From contig CAMPET010000020.1 of assembly GCA_946803715.1 (NCBI GenBank), positions 91,200 through 155,199 of the forward strand: a stretch of DNA of 64,000 bases, in the 5' to 3' direction. Source of the DNA: Beroe ovata (lineage: Eukaryota; Ctenophora; Nuda; Beroida; Beroidae). The stretch's first letter is position 1; each line of letters starts with the position of its first letter. Both the position numbers and the translations under genes were made by a program. Positions 48,869 through 60,730 of the stretch are shown piece after piece. The notes under the pieces are model-generated. The model was not told the DNA's origin. It did not search any database and was given only the letters and a program-made list of their open reading frames with translations.

Positions 48869-50486
48869 TGTAATATGTATACATACTACATAGTGTGTGT
48901 GTACCTGTGACCACGCCCTCACTGACATTTGTACGGTATTGTAATACAAAACTACTGTTCGTTTTTATGATTGCGTTCTTCTACGTATGATGGCGTTCTC
49001 TTTTGCAAGCCGCTCCTAATATAAGTACAGCAATTTGGAGAGTGGCTTTGACAACGTCAAACATCTTTCTTACAGCTTACTGCCGCAATTTAACCACTTT
49101 GTTCGCGTCACAGCGCCCATTTATATGTGCGCCCATTATTTCGCTTTGAGCATATTATTAGAGCGGGCGACGATTTTGACATTTTGAATTTTGTTGTTTG
49201 CGAGGTTTCATGGGTTAGATTCAGCATCTTCGTTTCTTGACTTTTTCAGTTCCACCCTAGTATACCAGTATACATCACATTGATTCCACCCCTTCCACAC
49301 ATATATTGAGGTTTCACAAAACACGTGTACATTGATCAGTTCACTCTGACTCTGGCAACTTTCCAAATTATAGAATCTTGTGATCAGTATTATTCTTTGT
49401 TCGAATAGTCAATGTACGTTGACTCAGGTTGAATTCATTCATATTGCAATACTCGATATTCTCTTACCGAGACAGACCCAGGTTTCCGCCGTATACCACC
49501 AAGATTTCATACTTTCCACCAGACAGGAAAACTAGGAAACCACTTCCTCTGTGGCCTTTTTCTCGGAAAGGAAACTGATTATATGCCCTAACTCTCCCAC
49601 CGATTATACCTAATATGGGCAACGCTCGACCACCCAGTCACTATAGGTAGTTGATATTCGGATTCTTTTGAAAATGAATTCAAATAGAATTCATGAAGCC
49701 CGAATTTTGAGCTTGCGTTGCTCCTGATCACGGCTGATCAGATGGATCTAATTATTAGGCATATCTTTTGTCAAAACTCTTCCAATCAGTGCTATGCATT
49801 GATTAGGAATGTGTATCTATTCCAATTATGCGCTCCAATTATCTCAATTATCTCTCATCCTCCATGCATAGGTCCCAACCAGACATAGCCATTCATTGGA
49901 TTGTTGTCCTCGTGTCGTGACCACTGTACACGAAATCGTTGAACATCACTTAACTTACTGACAGCAGCACGTTAAGCCTGCGCTAAAACTCGCTAATGTG
50001 GTCTAAAATATTTAGTGTTCCTTTTAGCTCAAATCCTCTTGTGTATGTCTGCTTATCTTAATATTTTGTTCTATCATCACCGCGATCATATATATAGAGC
50101 TGCACTCTATATAAAATAGAGCTCTATATCCAATCTGCCTCTCTCGTAATATATCGTTCATATATCGTGTAATAGTGGTATGAGTAGCTGTACACACAGG
50201 CCACTCATTCCCTCCCCCCTCGCTCTCTGTGTGTGTGTATGTTAAAACATGTACTCCCACAACATTATATTACTCAGCTCTCTCGTTGTGTACACACACA
50301 CACACCATTGAGAGTGGTCATGTGATCCGATCCATGCGTTCCCATTGGTCCATCCCCCGTGTGTTCTCGAGTCTGATTGGCTAGGCAAGTGCTTTGTATG
50401 GCATCTCTAATTGCTCCCACTCTCTCCCACAGCAGCTGTATATCATTTGATATTATATCGTATACCGCTAGGGGGAGGTACATAGC

Positions 50487-50490
<4 letters not shown>

Positions 50491-50526
<36 letters not shown>
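50491..50526 (+). repeat. GT microsatellite
   Basis: An uninterrupted (GT)n run of about 18 units. Confidence 0.9.
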
Positions 50527-50530
<4 letters not shown>

Positions 50531-51128
50531 CCGGGTGGGTGTGTTATAACATCAGATTCTACAAGTTGTTAGTATGTTATATTGTTATGATCACTTCATT
50601 TAGGTCATTACTTCCACAATCGCCCACCATTACTTTCTTCATGTTTATGGAATATTTGGTATTTACTCATATTATAACGTTAGCAAAGCCTGTCTAACAG
50701 GTTGTAAATAGACTAATCGATGGTAGGTTATGAAATGGCCAACACCTACACACATTTCACACTCTAATGTCAACACGACATCGCATATCATTTGCGAGTC
50801 TGATATAGCTGACATTTACCCTCTGTAGCTCACACTGGGTCAGTGATTGCACCTGGCCATCNTGTACAACATTCTTTAGTTTAGAAAGCGGCAGCATATG
50901 TTTTATTTATGAAGGAGCATTATGACATGATAAGGACCTTTGTTTGTTAGCAGTTCACTCTCAGATCGTGAACTCATGTTGTTTCAAGAACTATTTTCTG
51001 TTGTTGTTCGAGCCGTTGCATTTGCTACTGATCCCACATTCGTCGATTCACTAGAATCTGGTTACGCAGTCAGCCGAAATTCTGGTAAACTCAATCTTCT
51101 ACAATCCAGCCGAAATGGAGACATTTCT

Positions 51129-51161
51129 ATTACTGTCTAGACAACTAGTCTAGACAGTAAT
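51129..51161. repeat. Perfect short hairpin
   Basis: ATTACTGTCTAGAC, a 5-nt spacer, then GTCTAGACAGTAAT as its exact reverse complement. It is isolated in the gene-poor interval. Confidence 0.85.
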
Positions 51162-52177
51162 TATTCGAAGCAAAGGAATACCGCTTCGCATATTTCATGC
51201 CTGGAGATCATATGGTGATTATGCCAGTTATAGCTTGCCATCGCCTCCCACACACACACACACGCACAAAGAGACCCACACACAGCTGTCAAACTGACAC
51301 CACTATTGTGATATGGTTATTCGCAATTCTGTTGACACATGGATTCCTTTATGGCGCGAGCAGCTCATTTCTTTGTGGAATAATGCATTTTCCTTGAATA
51401 TAATTTTATCGTCAGGCATTGCTTTGTTAATTGTTTTCTCATTTGCATACTGAGTGTTAATATGGCATTTCCATGGAATATTTATATTCTGGAATAGTCA
51501 CAATAGCCATTTCTCGGTTTAGTTTAGTCGTCTCCTTCAGTGCTCTTGCATATTTAGTGATTTGCTAATTTAGACCTATCGTCAATTATGAACCCATTTC
51601 CCTTCTTACCCTTGCCATTATCATATCGCCTGCTGAAATTGATTGTACCACCCCAAAATTCGAATATTTTCCCATAATGGTTTCTCAAAGCAAATATATT
51701 CAAATTCTAACGTTTGATATATGAAGGAGTGTTTGTTCAATATATAACGAGACTTCCCTCTCGCTATATTCTAAACGTAAAGTGATGTGTGGTACAATCA
51801 ATTCTCGGCAGAGTTCCCAATGATTATCCCATCTCCATACCTTCTCAAACACATACTGACACCTGTCACCTGCCCATCAACCTCTAACATCAGAACTGTC
51901 GCGAACCTTTTAAAATTGATTGAATGTCCGATTGAAACACCAATTTTACCAAATTTGGTTTACCAGCCGGCTTAGAGGGAAAGTATGTTATATTCCCTCA
52001 AAACTCGAAATTCCGTGTTTTTTGCGTGTCTATGCGGGGAATTGCTGACTACCACCATCTACTTTACGACAAGCACTACTTCATATCAAACGAATTTTAG
52101 CCTAGGTTCAGCTCAGCAATATGTCAAGCTGATAACAACCCTCACTCAATCCCAATTGAGTGGAGGGGGAGGGGTTT

Positions 52178-54073
52178 ATGTCTCTGGGACTGACCCCTTT
52201 CCTGATTTCAACACTCCTGTTAACCCAATGTCGACCACACTACCATCATACCTGGGCAACCACGCTGTCCCCTGCCGGTGACCCTCAGGAGGTCGCTCAC
52301 GACCTTGGCCTCGAATACCTCGGCTCGATAGGTAACCTCCCCGACCACCACCTATTCCGACACCCCTCCCACCCTCAGATATCAGACAGTCACGCAGCGC
52401 ACGTGACAGCTCACGTTATGTCACACCATCACGTGGCTAGCGCCACGCAGCAGATACGGTTGTCAAGGAAACGGCGGAATGCCACGGACTCTAACCAATC
52501 GCTGATTACCCGCGATCGGTACAGCGAAAAGGACATCACATTCAATGACCCATTGTTTCACAAACAATGGTATCTATTCAGAGACATGAATAACGTGACA
52601 GGGGCCTGGCTCCAAGGCACCACAGGGTCTGGGGTCGTGGTTACAATCCTTGACGATGGACTGGAACACGACCACCCCGACATAGCTCCCAACTACGATC
52701 CCCTTGCCAGCAGGGATCTCAATGACCAAGACCCTGACCCCATCCCTCGGTACGAGGCGACCAATGAGAACAAGCATGGTACACGGTGTGCCGGTGAGGT
52801 GGCAGCCACCGCTAATAACGGCAAGTGTGGCGTGGGTGTGGCATTTCACGCCAAGATAGGCGGGATAAGAATGCTTGACGGTGTGGTGACTGATGCTGTT
52901 GAGGCAAGTGCTCTGGGATGGAATTCAAACTATGTGGACATATACAGCGCAAGCTGGGGTCCTGATGACGATGGACGGACAGTGGATGGACCGGGCTACC
53001 TCACTCAAAACACTCTGAAGAGGGGAGTGGAGCAGGGTAGGAAGGGACTTGGCAGCTTGTTTGTGTGGGCGAGTGGCAATGGTGGCACATCGGATGATAA
53101 CTGTAACTGTGACGGATACACTAACTCCATATGGACTCTATCCATTGGGTCTGTGTCGGAGCGCGGCGTCCAGCCCTGGTACTCTGAGACATGCAGTTCC
53201 ACACTCGCGGTCACCTACTCTAGTGGGAGCTCTAAGGAACCCCAAATCATGACTACCGATCTTCACGGGAAGTGCACTGAGCGCCACACAGGAACCAGCG
53301 CCTCTGCGCCACTTGCGGCTGGTATCTTCGCACTGGTCCTGCAAGCAGCACCAACCCTTACTTGGCGTGATGTACAGCATTTGGTGGTGAGGACCAGCAA
53401 ATCTGCCAACCTTCACACCAGTGACTGGTCCGTGAATAGTGCTGGTTTCGAGGTGTCTCATCAGTTTGGTTTCGGTGTCATGAATGCGGGATCTCTGGTA
53501 GAGATGGCTAGATTGTGGAACAATGTGCCAGATAAAAGTGAATGTGAGAGTGATGTCATCACTGAGGATAGAGATGTCAAGGCATTCGCCACCAAGACAT
53601 TCACCACTATTGTAGCGGGGGATTGTAACACCATAACATATCTTGAGCACGTGCAATGTGAGGTTACCATAGAAGCTGGGCGGCGTGGCGACATCGCAAT
53701 CCAACTCATTTCACCTACCGGTACCACCTCCAACCTCCTTAACCCCCGGAGACATGACTCAGGGACTCGGGGATTCAAAGCGTGGCCATTCATGACGGTA
53801 CACAACTGGGGGGAAGGCCCTGCCGGACTTTGGACCCTCTCCGTCAGAAACAGCGGTGAACAGCACATGAAGTTGGTGTCATGGAAACTCATTCTACACG
53901 GTACTTCATCTCTCCCTGACCTGAGGAATTCGTCCTCTGAGGTGCCAGTGTCCGGGAATGACAGTTTCGTGGCAGACACACTGTTCAGAGGATCAAGGAA
54001 TGGGGGGAGTGGTGTCAAGAGTTTAGCTACCGCGGTAATGGGGCTGGTGTCAATGCTCATTGTCTCACTTTAG
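52178..54073 (+). CDS. Furin-like proprotein convertase, intronless, hydrophobic C-terminus
   Basis: A single-exon gene of 631 residues, starting at the first ATG (52178), which opens a signal peptide (GLTPFLISTLLLTQC). The prodomain has the typical WA-x-AxxLGLEYLGSIGNL pattern and ends at the polybasic RLSRKRR, with cleavage predicted after Arg100. The subtilisin-like domain has Asp159 (ILDDGLEHDHPD), His200 (NKHGTRCAGE), oxyanion Asn301 (WASGNGG) and Ser374 (GTSASAPLAAG); these intervals of 41, 101 and 73 residues equal those of human furin. A P domain follows (HVQCEVTIEAGRRGDIAIQL to WGEGPAGLWTL). The protein then ends with a short Ser/Gly linker and about 16 hydrophobic residues, without a Cys-rich region or cytoplasmic tail, which suggests GPI anchoring or a tailless anchor. 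It would cleave proproteins after paired basic residues in the secretory pathway or at the cell surface. AATAAA lies near 54187. Confidence 0.95.
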   Translation: MSLGLTPFLISTLLLTQCRPHYHHTWATTLSPAGDPQEVAHDLGLEYLGSIGNLPDHHLFRHPSHPQISDSHAAHVTAHVMSHHHVASATQQIRLSRKRRNATDSNQSLITRDRYSEKDITFNDPLFHKQWYLFRDMNNVTGAWLQGTTGSGVVVTILDDGLEHDHPDIAPNYDPLASRDLNDQDPDPIPRYEATNENKHGTRCAGEVAATANNGKCGVGVAFHAKIGGIRMLDGVVTDAVEASALGWNSNYVDIYSASWGPDDDGRTVDGPGYLTQNTLKRGVEQGRKGLGSLFVWASGNGGTSDDNCNCDGYTNSIWTLSIGSVSERGVQPWYSETCSSTLAVTYSSGSSKEPQIMTTDLHGKCTERHTGTSASAPLAAGIFALVLQAAPTLTWRDVQHLVVRTSKSANLHTSDWSVNSAGFEVSHQFGFGVMNAGSLVEMARLWNNVPDKSECESDVITEDRDVKAFATKTFTTIVAGDCNTITYLEHVQCEVTIEAGRRGDIAIQLISPTGTTSNLLNPRRHDSGTRGFKAWPFMTVHNWGEGPAGLWTLSVRNSGEQHMKLVSWKLILHGTSSLPDLRNSSSEVPVSGNDSFVADTLFRGSRNGGSGVKSLATAVMGLVSMLIVSL

Positions 54074-54945
54074 TTTTCTGCAGTTAGGTTTCCTAGGTTT
54101 CTCTATTGGGATCTTGTTGTGATGTGCTTTTCAGCTTGTTGACTGTTTTCAGATACATCTTTCTTTCTTAAAATGAGGATACGAAAAATAAAGTAGCTGG
54201 TTAACACCAAAAAAGGTATTTCGTATTGTTATGGTTTATAGCAATCGAAGGTTAAGATGTCTTACATTCTGCTTGAACTGAGATTCTAACATCTCATGTC
54301 TTTGCCAAGGGGTGCTGTTTTAAGCTTTTAGCACTTAACAAACCTTTTCACAACTCAAAGATATTTAGATCAGACAAGTACTAGAGATATTTTGGTTAAT
54401 TGCTCGATGCACCGCTTGATTGAAATTCTAGATAGAAACTTCTTGATTTGTCTTTTAATTGTATCAAGATTGTACATTGTATAACGAGAAAGTGTATAAT
54501 GATTGATGGATTGGCATCAGGCAACCATGGATTAGAGACATCAATATATGGATCATATTTATCACTTAAGTATAACACATATTCAGAAAGCTTTTCAATA
54601 TATATTTGTACTTAGGTCTTCTTTGTTATTTATTGTAGCGAATTTAAACTTTTCAACAATGCTTTGTGAGAGTTTGTGTAAAGCGATGATGTTGATGGTG
54701 GCATCAGCAATAGCCCCGCGATAGGCAGCAAAATTTGTTACTCACAAATCTCCCCCAATTATCTCACTGGTTATGGGAATAAAATTGGGGAATAAAATGG
54801 GTCTCAACTCTTTCTCACGACTCATATCATCGCCCCTTCACCGACATTCCCTCTCCCTAACATCCTAATACTCCCTTTTTTACTGATTATCCTATTGTGT
54901 GAATATGCCACCCTAACCATGCCCCTTCTTCTCTAGCACACACAC
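54074..54945. other. Region between the convertase and the nuclear-protein gene
   Basis: The convertase 3'UTR and then AT-rich sequence with no exon recognised. The last 150 bp are C/T rich and lead to an acceptor-like CTTCTCTAG just before the next ATG, so an upstream exon of the following gene is possible. Confidence 0.5.
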
Positions 54946-55463
54946 ATGTTGAAGACTAGCAGTAAGCGGAGGTATGTTGTGTCAAGTGCATCCCCTCCCA
55001 CCACATCTGATAGCAGTGCTGGCGACAGTGAGGAGGAGGGGGAACTGGATACCATCAAGAAGAAGCGGAAATGCACGCGGAACAAGCCGAACTATAATGA
55101 GAGTGAGTTTTGCATTTGTTTGAGTTCTCGACACTATTCCCTTCTTTTTTGAGAGCCCGGTTCAGCCATGGTGCGCACTTTATCATGTCTCGTGGTTGAA
55201 ACAGTGATTTTCCGTTTTCTAAAACTGAGCCTCCGGGGATTGACCAAGTGATTACATGATCAAGTTGTCCCTGCAACTCTTACATAAAATAGTCGGGGAG
55301 GTTAACTGATCAGGAAACTTCTGGTTCCGATATTTAGTGATGTCTGGAAATAATGTTCCTCATTTGCTCAATCACACACAAATCCCTTTATATTCAGTGA
55401 GTTCCCCAACTCTGTGAACACATAACTCCTCAGTTACCATTACATCACTCTTCCACTCACCCC

Positions 55464-55497
<34 letters not shown>

Positions 55498-58400
55498 CAC
55501 ACACACACACTCACACACAACTTAACTCTCCCAATTTCAGATAACAAGCCTCACTACCGGGAATCGTACGTGTTCTCTACTGTTTTAGCAAACCTAGCAG
55601 CAAGTGCAGTGAAACACAGGATGTGTGATACGATCATCATCTATCATCAGGGGATACCGCGTGAACCGAACAAGCTCACCATCAAGGTTTGAGCACAATC
55701 TTTCAGTTTTTCACGGATTTGCGTATATCTAATTTCGATTCGTCTTTCCAATCCTCAATCACAATCTGTCTAATTGATCATCACTCATCGTCTGTTTTTG
55801 AAAGCTATAATCTAACCTTCCCTCAGCCACCTAAAGTAACAAGCAAGTTACTCGCTACGTCCTCGGTGAAAAACAGGAAACGAGAGAGACAAAACAGTGA
55901 AGTTGAGGAGACCAGAGAAAAGCCGAGATCAGTGGAACGAAAACCTGAGTCCAGACCTAAACCTAAACTGAACAGATCGCGAGAAAACGTGAGTTAGAGT
56001 TACCCTTACCTATGCCCGTAACTAGAGCTTGGTATAGATTTGATTCTCATGTCGCACATATGTCAACCCGTGTTTTATCTAATTTCATCTCTCTCCCAGG
56101 CAGAGGAAACGAAACCAGCGTCCCTCAAATCCCCCCTCACACCCCCTCGCTCCCCCTCCACTCTCCCACTCTATGCTGGAGACTTCTCACTGTCAGTATC
56201 GGAGAGGATCAAGTGCAGGGCCCGATCCTGTGCCCCCAAATTTTACGGCGAGCTGAAGGACGATGGTGGCGACGAAGTGGCTCCTGAGCCCGCCTCTGTT
56301 CGGACTCCCTCAGCCAGAACTCCTCCTGCCCCGGCCACTAGGGACTCCAGGAGGAGGTCGAATGAGAAGAGCAGGAATCAGTCCAACGAGCGGCTCCAGC
56401 GCCGTCTCAGGAGGAATAGCATCGAGTCGGATGGGGAGAAAATCCGGAATATTCTGGAGAACTCCGAGAAAGCTGCCTCCCAAGCGAAGTCGGCTGAAGA
56501 GACATCGGTTCATGGACTATCGGATGAGGATACGAAACCGATAGAGTTGCCTCGAGATCCGCCAAAACCGATCAAGTCGCCCAAAGTCTCGAGACCCGAG
56601 CATACAGACAACAATTTCTCCCCGTCGTCTGATCCACTTCCAGCGGAGTTCACCAAACCATCGCCTAAACGATCGCCAAAAAGTATGAGATCTCCCAAAG
56701 ATTTGACTAAAGAACCGCCCAAGTCAATGCCAACATTAACCGCTAAACCTGAACCACCAAAACTAACTCCTAAATCCGTTCTTAAACCTTCTCCAGCAAA
56801 AGCAGAGAAATCTAAACCAAGACTGAGTGACTTCGGGCTTTTCGAGGCAGCTCTGACCCCCAAAATCAAGTCACCTGTCAGGCTCAAGAAGCAAATGAGC
56901 GCTGAAACCAAACCAGAGAAAACCATTGAAAAGATGAACGACAAAAACCCACCAAAACTATTTGAAAAGCCACCGGATAAGCCACCTATAGAACGAATGT
57001 TGTTTGAAAAGCCACCAGTTGAGCCATTGCCAATTGAAAAGCCCATATCGGAGAAGGCTGTGGATCGTCCTGTTGAAAAGATGACGGCTGAGAAGCCACC
57101 TGAAGTTCCCACCCTTAGTATGGAACAGTCTGTTTCCAAGTTCAAACCCGTCAAGCAAACATCGCCAGTAACGGAAACTCCAGTGCCGCCCCCGGCCGAA
57201 ACTCAGGACCCCAATTTGCCAAAGTTCAAACCTCTTCCCATATCGGCGAACAACAAGAAGAGTCGATCCTTCAAGTTTAGAACAACTCACGGCGGCAAGG
57301 CGGATATGAACCTGGTCGATTCAATCTTCTCCAACGATTCCAACTCCAATAATGGTTCTGAGGTAAGAAACATTACCTAACTTTACTTGTTAACTTAAAT
57401 CTCGTTGTCCTTTTATCAGTGATTTGATCACTTGTAATCTAAAATTCCCAATCTTTTCAGCTGTCTCCGCTGACCACCAAGCCGCAAGTGACGTCACCGC
57501 CAAACGCTAAGATCCCAGTGAACAAGTTGACGGACAAGCCGCCTCGACCTGAGCTGGTCATGGGGATTCCCAACCTCCAGGGCCCGAGCAAGCCCCCGAT
57601 GCTGACCCCAGCGCACAGTGCGATATTCCAGCATAGCTCATTGCAGCACATCATCCGGTCAGGACCACCACCTCTCAGTGCACCTAAGATAGCGGTCACA
57701 GCCCCTCACCAGCCCCCTATTACCCACCCAGCACACAATGTAAGTACACATCCCCATGAGGTGTGTTGTTATATACCTGGCTTCTGCTACGGGTAGCATT
57801 CTTGGCAATTATCCAAAACGCATTTCTAAGGCTCGTTTCCGGGAATTTTTACGGCGGGTGTTGAAAATATGAATACTATGACACTTGTGAATGGATAAAT
57901 ACAGCGCATAGCAGGAGACACACGATAATTCGTCCTAAATGCCTTCATACGCGCTGATAAAGAATTCCGGTTCACGCTGTATATTAAAGTTCTCTCTTAT
58001 TAAACCTAAACATCGCCGCAGGTAGCTGGCAAAAGGCCAAGTTCTGAGAACGCGGCGGGCGGAGAGCAGAGGAAGAAAAAGAGGTTCGCATTCCCGACAG
58101 AAGATATCACTCCGCCGGTGAAGGTTGTGTCTCCCACTTCTCCAACTTCCCCAATCACGCTGAAAGGGCCCGGTAGTTCGCGAGTATCGCCCATCTCGCC
58201 CCAAACTAACGTGGATAACGTGGTGAACACGCCCATCATGAGAAATGGACTACCAATCCACAAACCATCGCCCAAAAACTCGCCTCACGACCGGAGATTG
58301 GAGCTGCTGGCAGATTACTCAGGGCGGAGATCGCCGCTCGTGAAAGTGCAGCACAACCACGCGTCACCCATAACACCCCGCGCCTCACCTTCGACTGTCG

Positions 58401-59392
58401 GACAGTTTTACCAGCCAAATGTGTCAGTTTCTCTGACATCATGCTCCAAGAACGATCTCAACATGTCTGACAGTGTGCTGGAACACAGCAAGTTGGCAGG
58501 GCAACACCTAGCAACGCGCACCCCCGTGGTTACCATCAACCATCAGACTGTTTCCATTGAACAGGAACAGAGAGGGAAGGAGGCCCCCAAACCGCGTGTT
58601 ACTGTCGATAATGACTCATTCTCCAAGAAGCAACAGCAGGAGATATTCGCGAGGCAGCGCTTCTCCCGGGCATTCTCTCCCTTCTCAGCTGTTCCTAACA
58701 CTGGTGTCCCCACCACGGTAGCTGGGAAGCTCAACAAGCAGATTGAACAGCAGCTCAAGCAGCAGGAATTGGGGAGTTTGGTGGACCTGTATGGCAGGGG
58801 AGAGAGTGACTCTCACTCTCACTCACAGCCTGCATTCCCGACTGCAGCGCAGCTCCGGCCACCGCCGGTAGCGATACCGAACAGACAGGCACCACGACAG
58901 CAGAGCCCCAGACAGCGGCCACTGCCCACTGAGCTGCTCGTCCACCAGGAGCGGGAGCGGCTTCTGTCACAGCAACAGGAACGGTTGCTGGCGCAACAGC
59001 GACAACAGTCAGCATCAGGGGGAGGGGTCAGGGATCACCAGGGACATTTGCTGGCTCAGCGCCAAGAGTCGTTACTCCATCGCCCTCCTGGAGCCGCGCC
59101 CAACCACCAACATCTCCAACATCTGAGCTATAGCGGAGCGGGGATGCTGAACCATATTGGATACCCTATCGGACTGAATCCACAGTTGTACAAACAACTT
59201 GCGGCCGACCCTAACCTGACTCAAGTAACGAGTGCCAGCATTCTGCAGTCTCTGGCAGGATATCAGCGTCATCTACAGCTTGCTGCCGCCGCTGCTGGGA
59301 AATTCGGTTCCTTAGCTCACTTATATCAAACTAATGCTAAACAAAGCGAGGAGACGAAGGCCCCAAATCAATTTGGGGTCATAAGACCTTGA
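54946..59392 (+). CDS. Large disordered, probably nuclear protein, 6 exons
   Basis: Exons 54946-55102, 55541-55686, 55827-55988, 56100-57362, 57461-57739 and 58022-59392 join in phase to 1125 residues. The N-terminus is Ser/acidic with a basic cluster (IKKKRKCTRNK) that could serve as a nuclear localisation signal. Exon 2 encodes the only clearly folded, hydrophobic block (YVFSTVLANLAASAVKHRM then CDTIIIYHQGIP). The middle is rich in Pro, Lys and Ser, with many SPK/TPK-like motifs and repeated EKPP units. The last exon is Gln/Pro rich (QQERLLAQQRQQ) and ends with an alanine-rich helix (LQLAAAAAGKFGSLAHLY). The composition suits a chromatin or transcription scaffold, but I recognise no family. 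The first exon follows an acceptor-like CTCTAG, so the start may lie further upstream. Confidence 0.7.
55461..55520 (+). repeat. CA microsatellite in intron 1 of the nuclear-protein gene
   Basis: (CA)n with CCCC and CTCA interruptions, ending about 20 bp before the exon 2 acceptor. Confidence 0.85.
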
Positions 59393-60730
59393 CTTTTTAC
59401 CGAAATTTTATTACTTTTACCATATTATGTATATTTTTGCTAGATATTATTTTAATGCAAACCAATTTGAGTTGATTTTCGTCGCAAGCTTTGTGAAATG
59501 ATGTTTCATTTGTTCTTATAAATGTAATTGTTAACTTCAATTGTTTAAGTTGAATGTCATTCCTTTGTTTCATCGCTTTTCGATTCTGATTTTGAGCTAA
59601 CGAAATGGTGCTGATACAAAGCTCCATTGCCCATTTTCAGGCGGTACGTGCGCGCCGCTCTGACATTGCTAACAACGTAACATGTTGCTCAAGTCGACCC
59701 CAGACCCCGCGCGGCTCGACATATAATATGTGAGTCACAATTCATGAATGGTGCGCCACATGAAACTCTCAGAAACTTGTCAGAGCTAGAGCTGGAGTTC
59801 ATTTCACGATGGAATATATGGCACTGCATTAAATTTGAAAGCCGCGCCGCGCAAATTGCGAAGTTTTTAAGGCAAAGCCAAAAATAATTGGTATAATAAT
59901 GATAGCACCATTTCTCGCGCGCGCAAATTATTTTCAAACGATGTATTCTTAAACAATTGGCGGTCGCTGCTTCGCTGCGCGCGTCAGCTGGGCCTGTGTT
60001 TCAGGGCCAAAAATATTATAGTCATGTCAATTGTCAAATCAGCAGTGAAATATATTAGTGAAATATATTATTTCACTGCATGCCGCGCCGCGCATTCAAT
60101 TCGATTGTTTCCATGTACGTGGCAAGATCAAAAATGTTTGGGATATATAAACTTAGGAGAAATTCAAGAATATGATTGTCTTGTGAGTGCCTGAGTACCA
60201 CTGATTTGTAATGTTCTTAATTTCCATATTGCTCTGTATTCTAGCTAGTACAGAAAACAAGTCTTTTTGATTTTCTCGATTTGATTTGATGCAAATCTAC
60301 TCTTCACCTTATCTGGTTTCTGTGCTACTGATATTTAAGGAAGCTTTTCATATGGTATGAGCAATCTCAATGATTATTAACCCGTGTACACTATGTACTT
60401 CAGATGATTGAATCTTGTAGACAGATAGACAAAGTTTATTGAATCAAACCCACACACTTTAGCCACAAATAAACTGACAGTTTCAAGATCTTCACGAAGT
60501 GTGGCCCTTGCTTCTCAAATTTGATTGTTACAAGTAGTTATGATAAGTTAAGAATATTTTTATGCTGTTCATGATAACCAGTAGGAAGTATTCTTGCTTT
60601 GGTACAAAGACTTGACTTGTTTTAAGTATATAAGGCTATTTATTCATTGAAGAAGGTGAAAATTTCTTTCATTTGATAGCTCAACTGAAGTAGGTTAAAG
60701 TCGAAGACTAGTTTCCCTTGATGAAGCAGA
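59393..60730. other. Intergenic region with GC-rich fold-back remnants
   Basis: Between about 59640 and 60110 it carries CGCGCG-rich blocks (TCTCGCGCGCGCAAAT) and the word GCGTCAGCTGGGCCT. That word also occurs near 12335, next to the palindromic cluster, so remnants of the same repeat family are likely. A small fold-back with TGAAATATATTA arms lies near 60044-60082. The rest is AT-rich and empty. Confidence 0.5.

Larger units (their letters stand above)
39454..52177. other. 12.7-kb gene-poor interval
   Basis: No exon chain with homology or consistent splice phase was found on either strand; open frames here are short and of non-coding composition. It holds several CA/GT microsatellites, a 284-base N gap (44414-44697), a perfect hairpin at 51129-51161, and repeated CCAAT, CACGTG and X-box-type motifs. 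It could contain regulatory DNA or non-coding RNA genes serving the flanking genes. Confidence 0.55.

Noticed and set aside
53461-54060. Long minus-strand frame opposite the convertase
   Set aside because: Shadow of the convertase coding sequence; no homology.
56510-57154. Gly/Ser/Phe-rich minus-strand frame
   Set aside because: Complement of the Pro/Lys-rich exon 4 of the nuclear protein; a compositional shadow.
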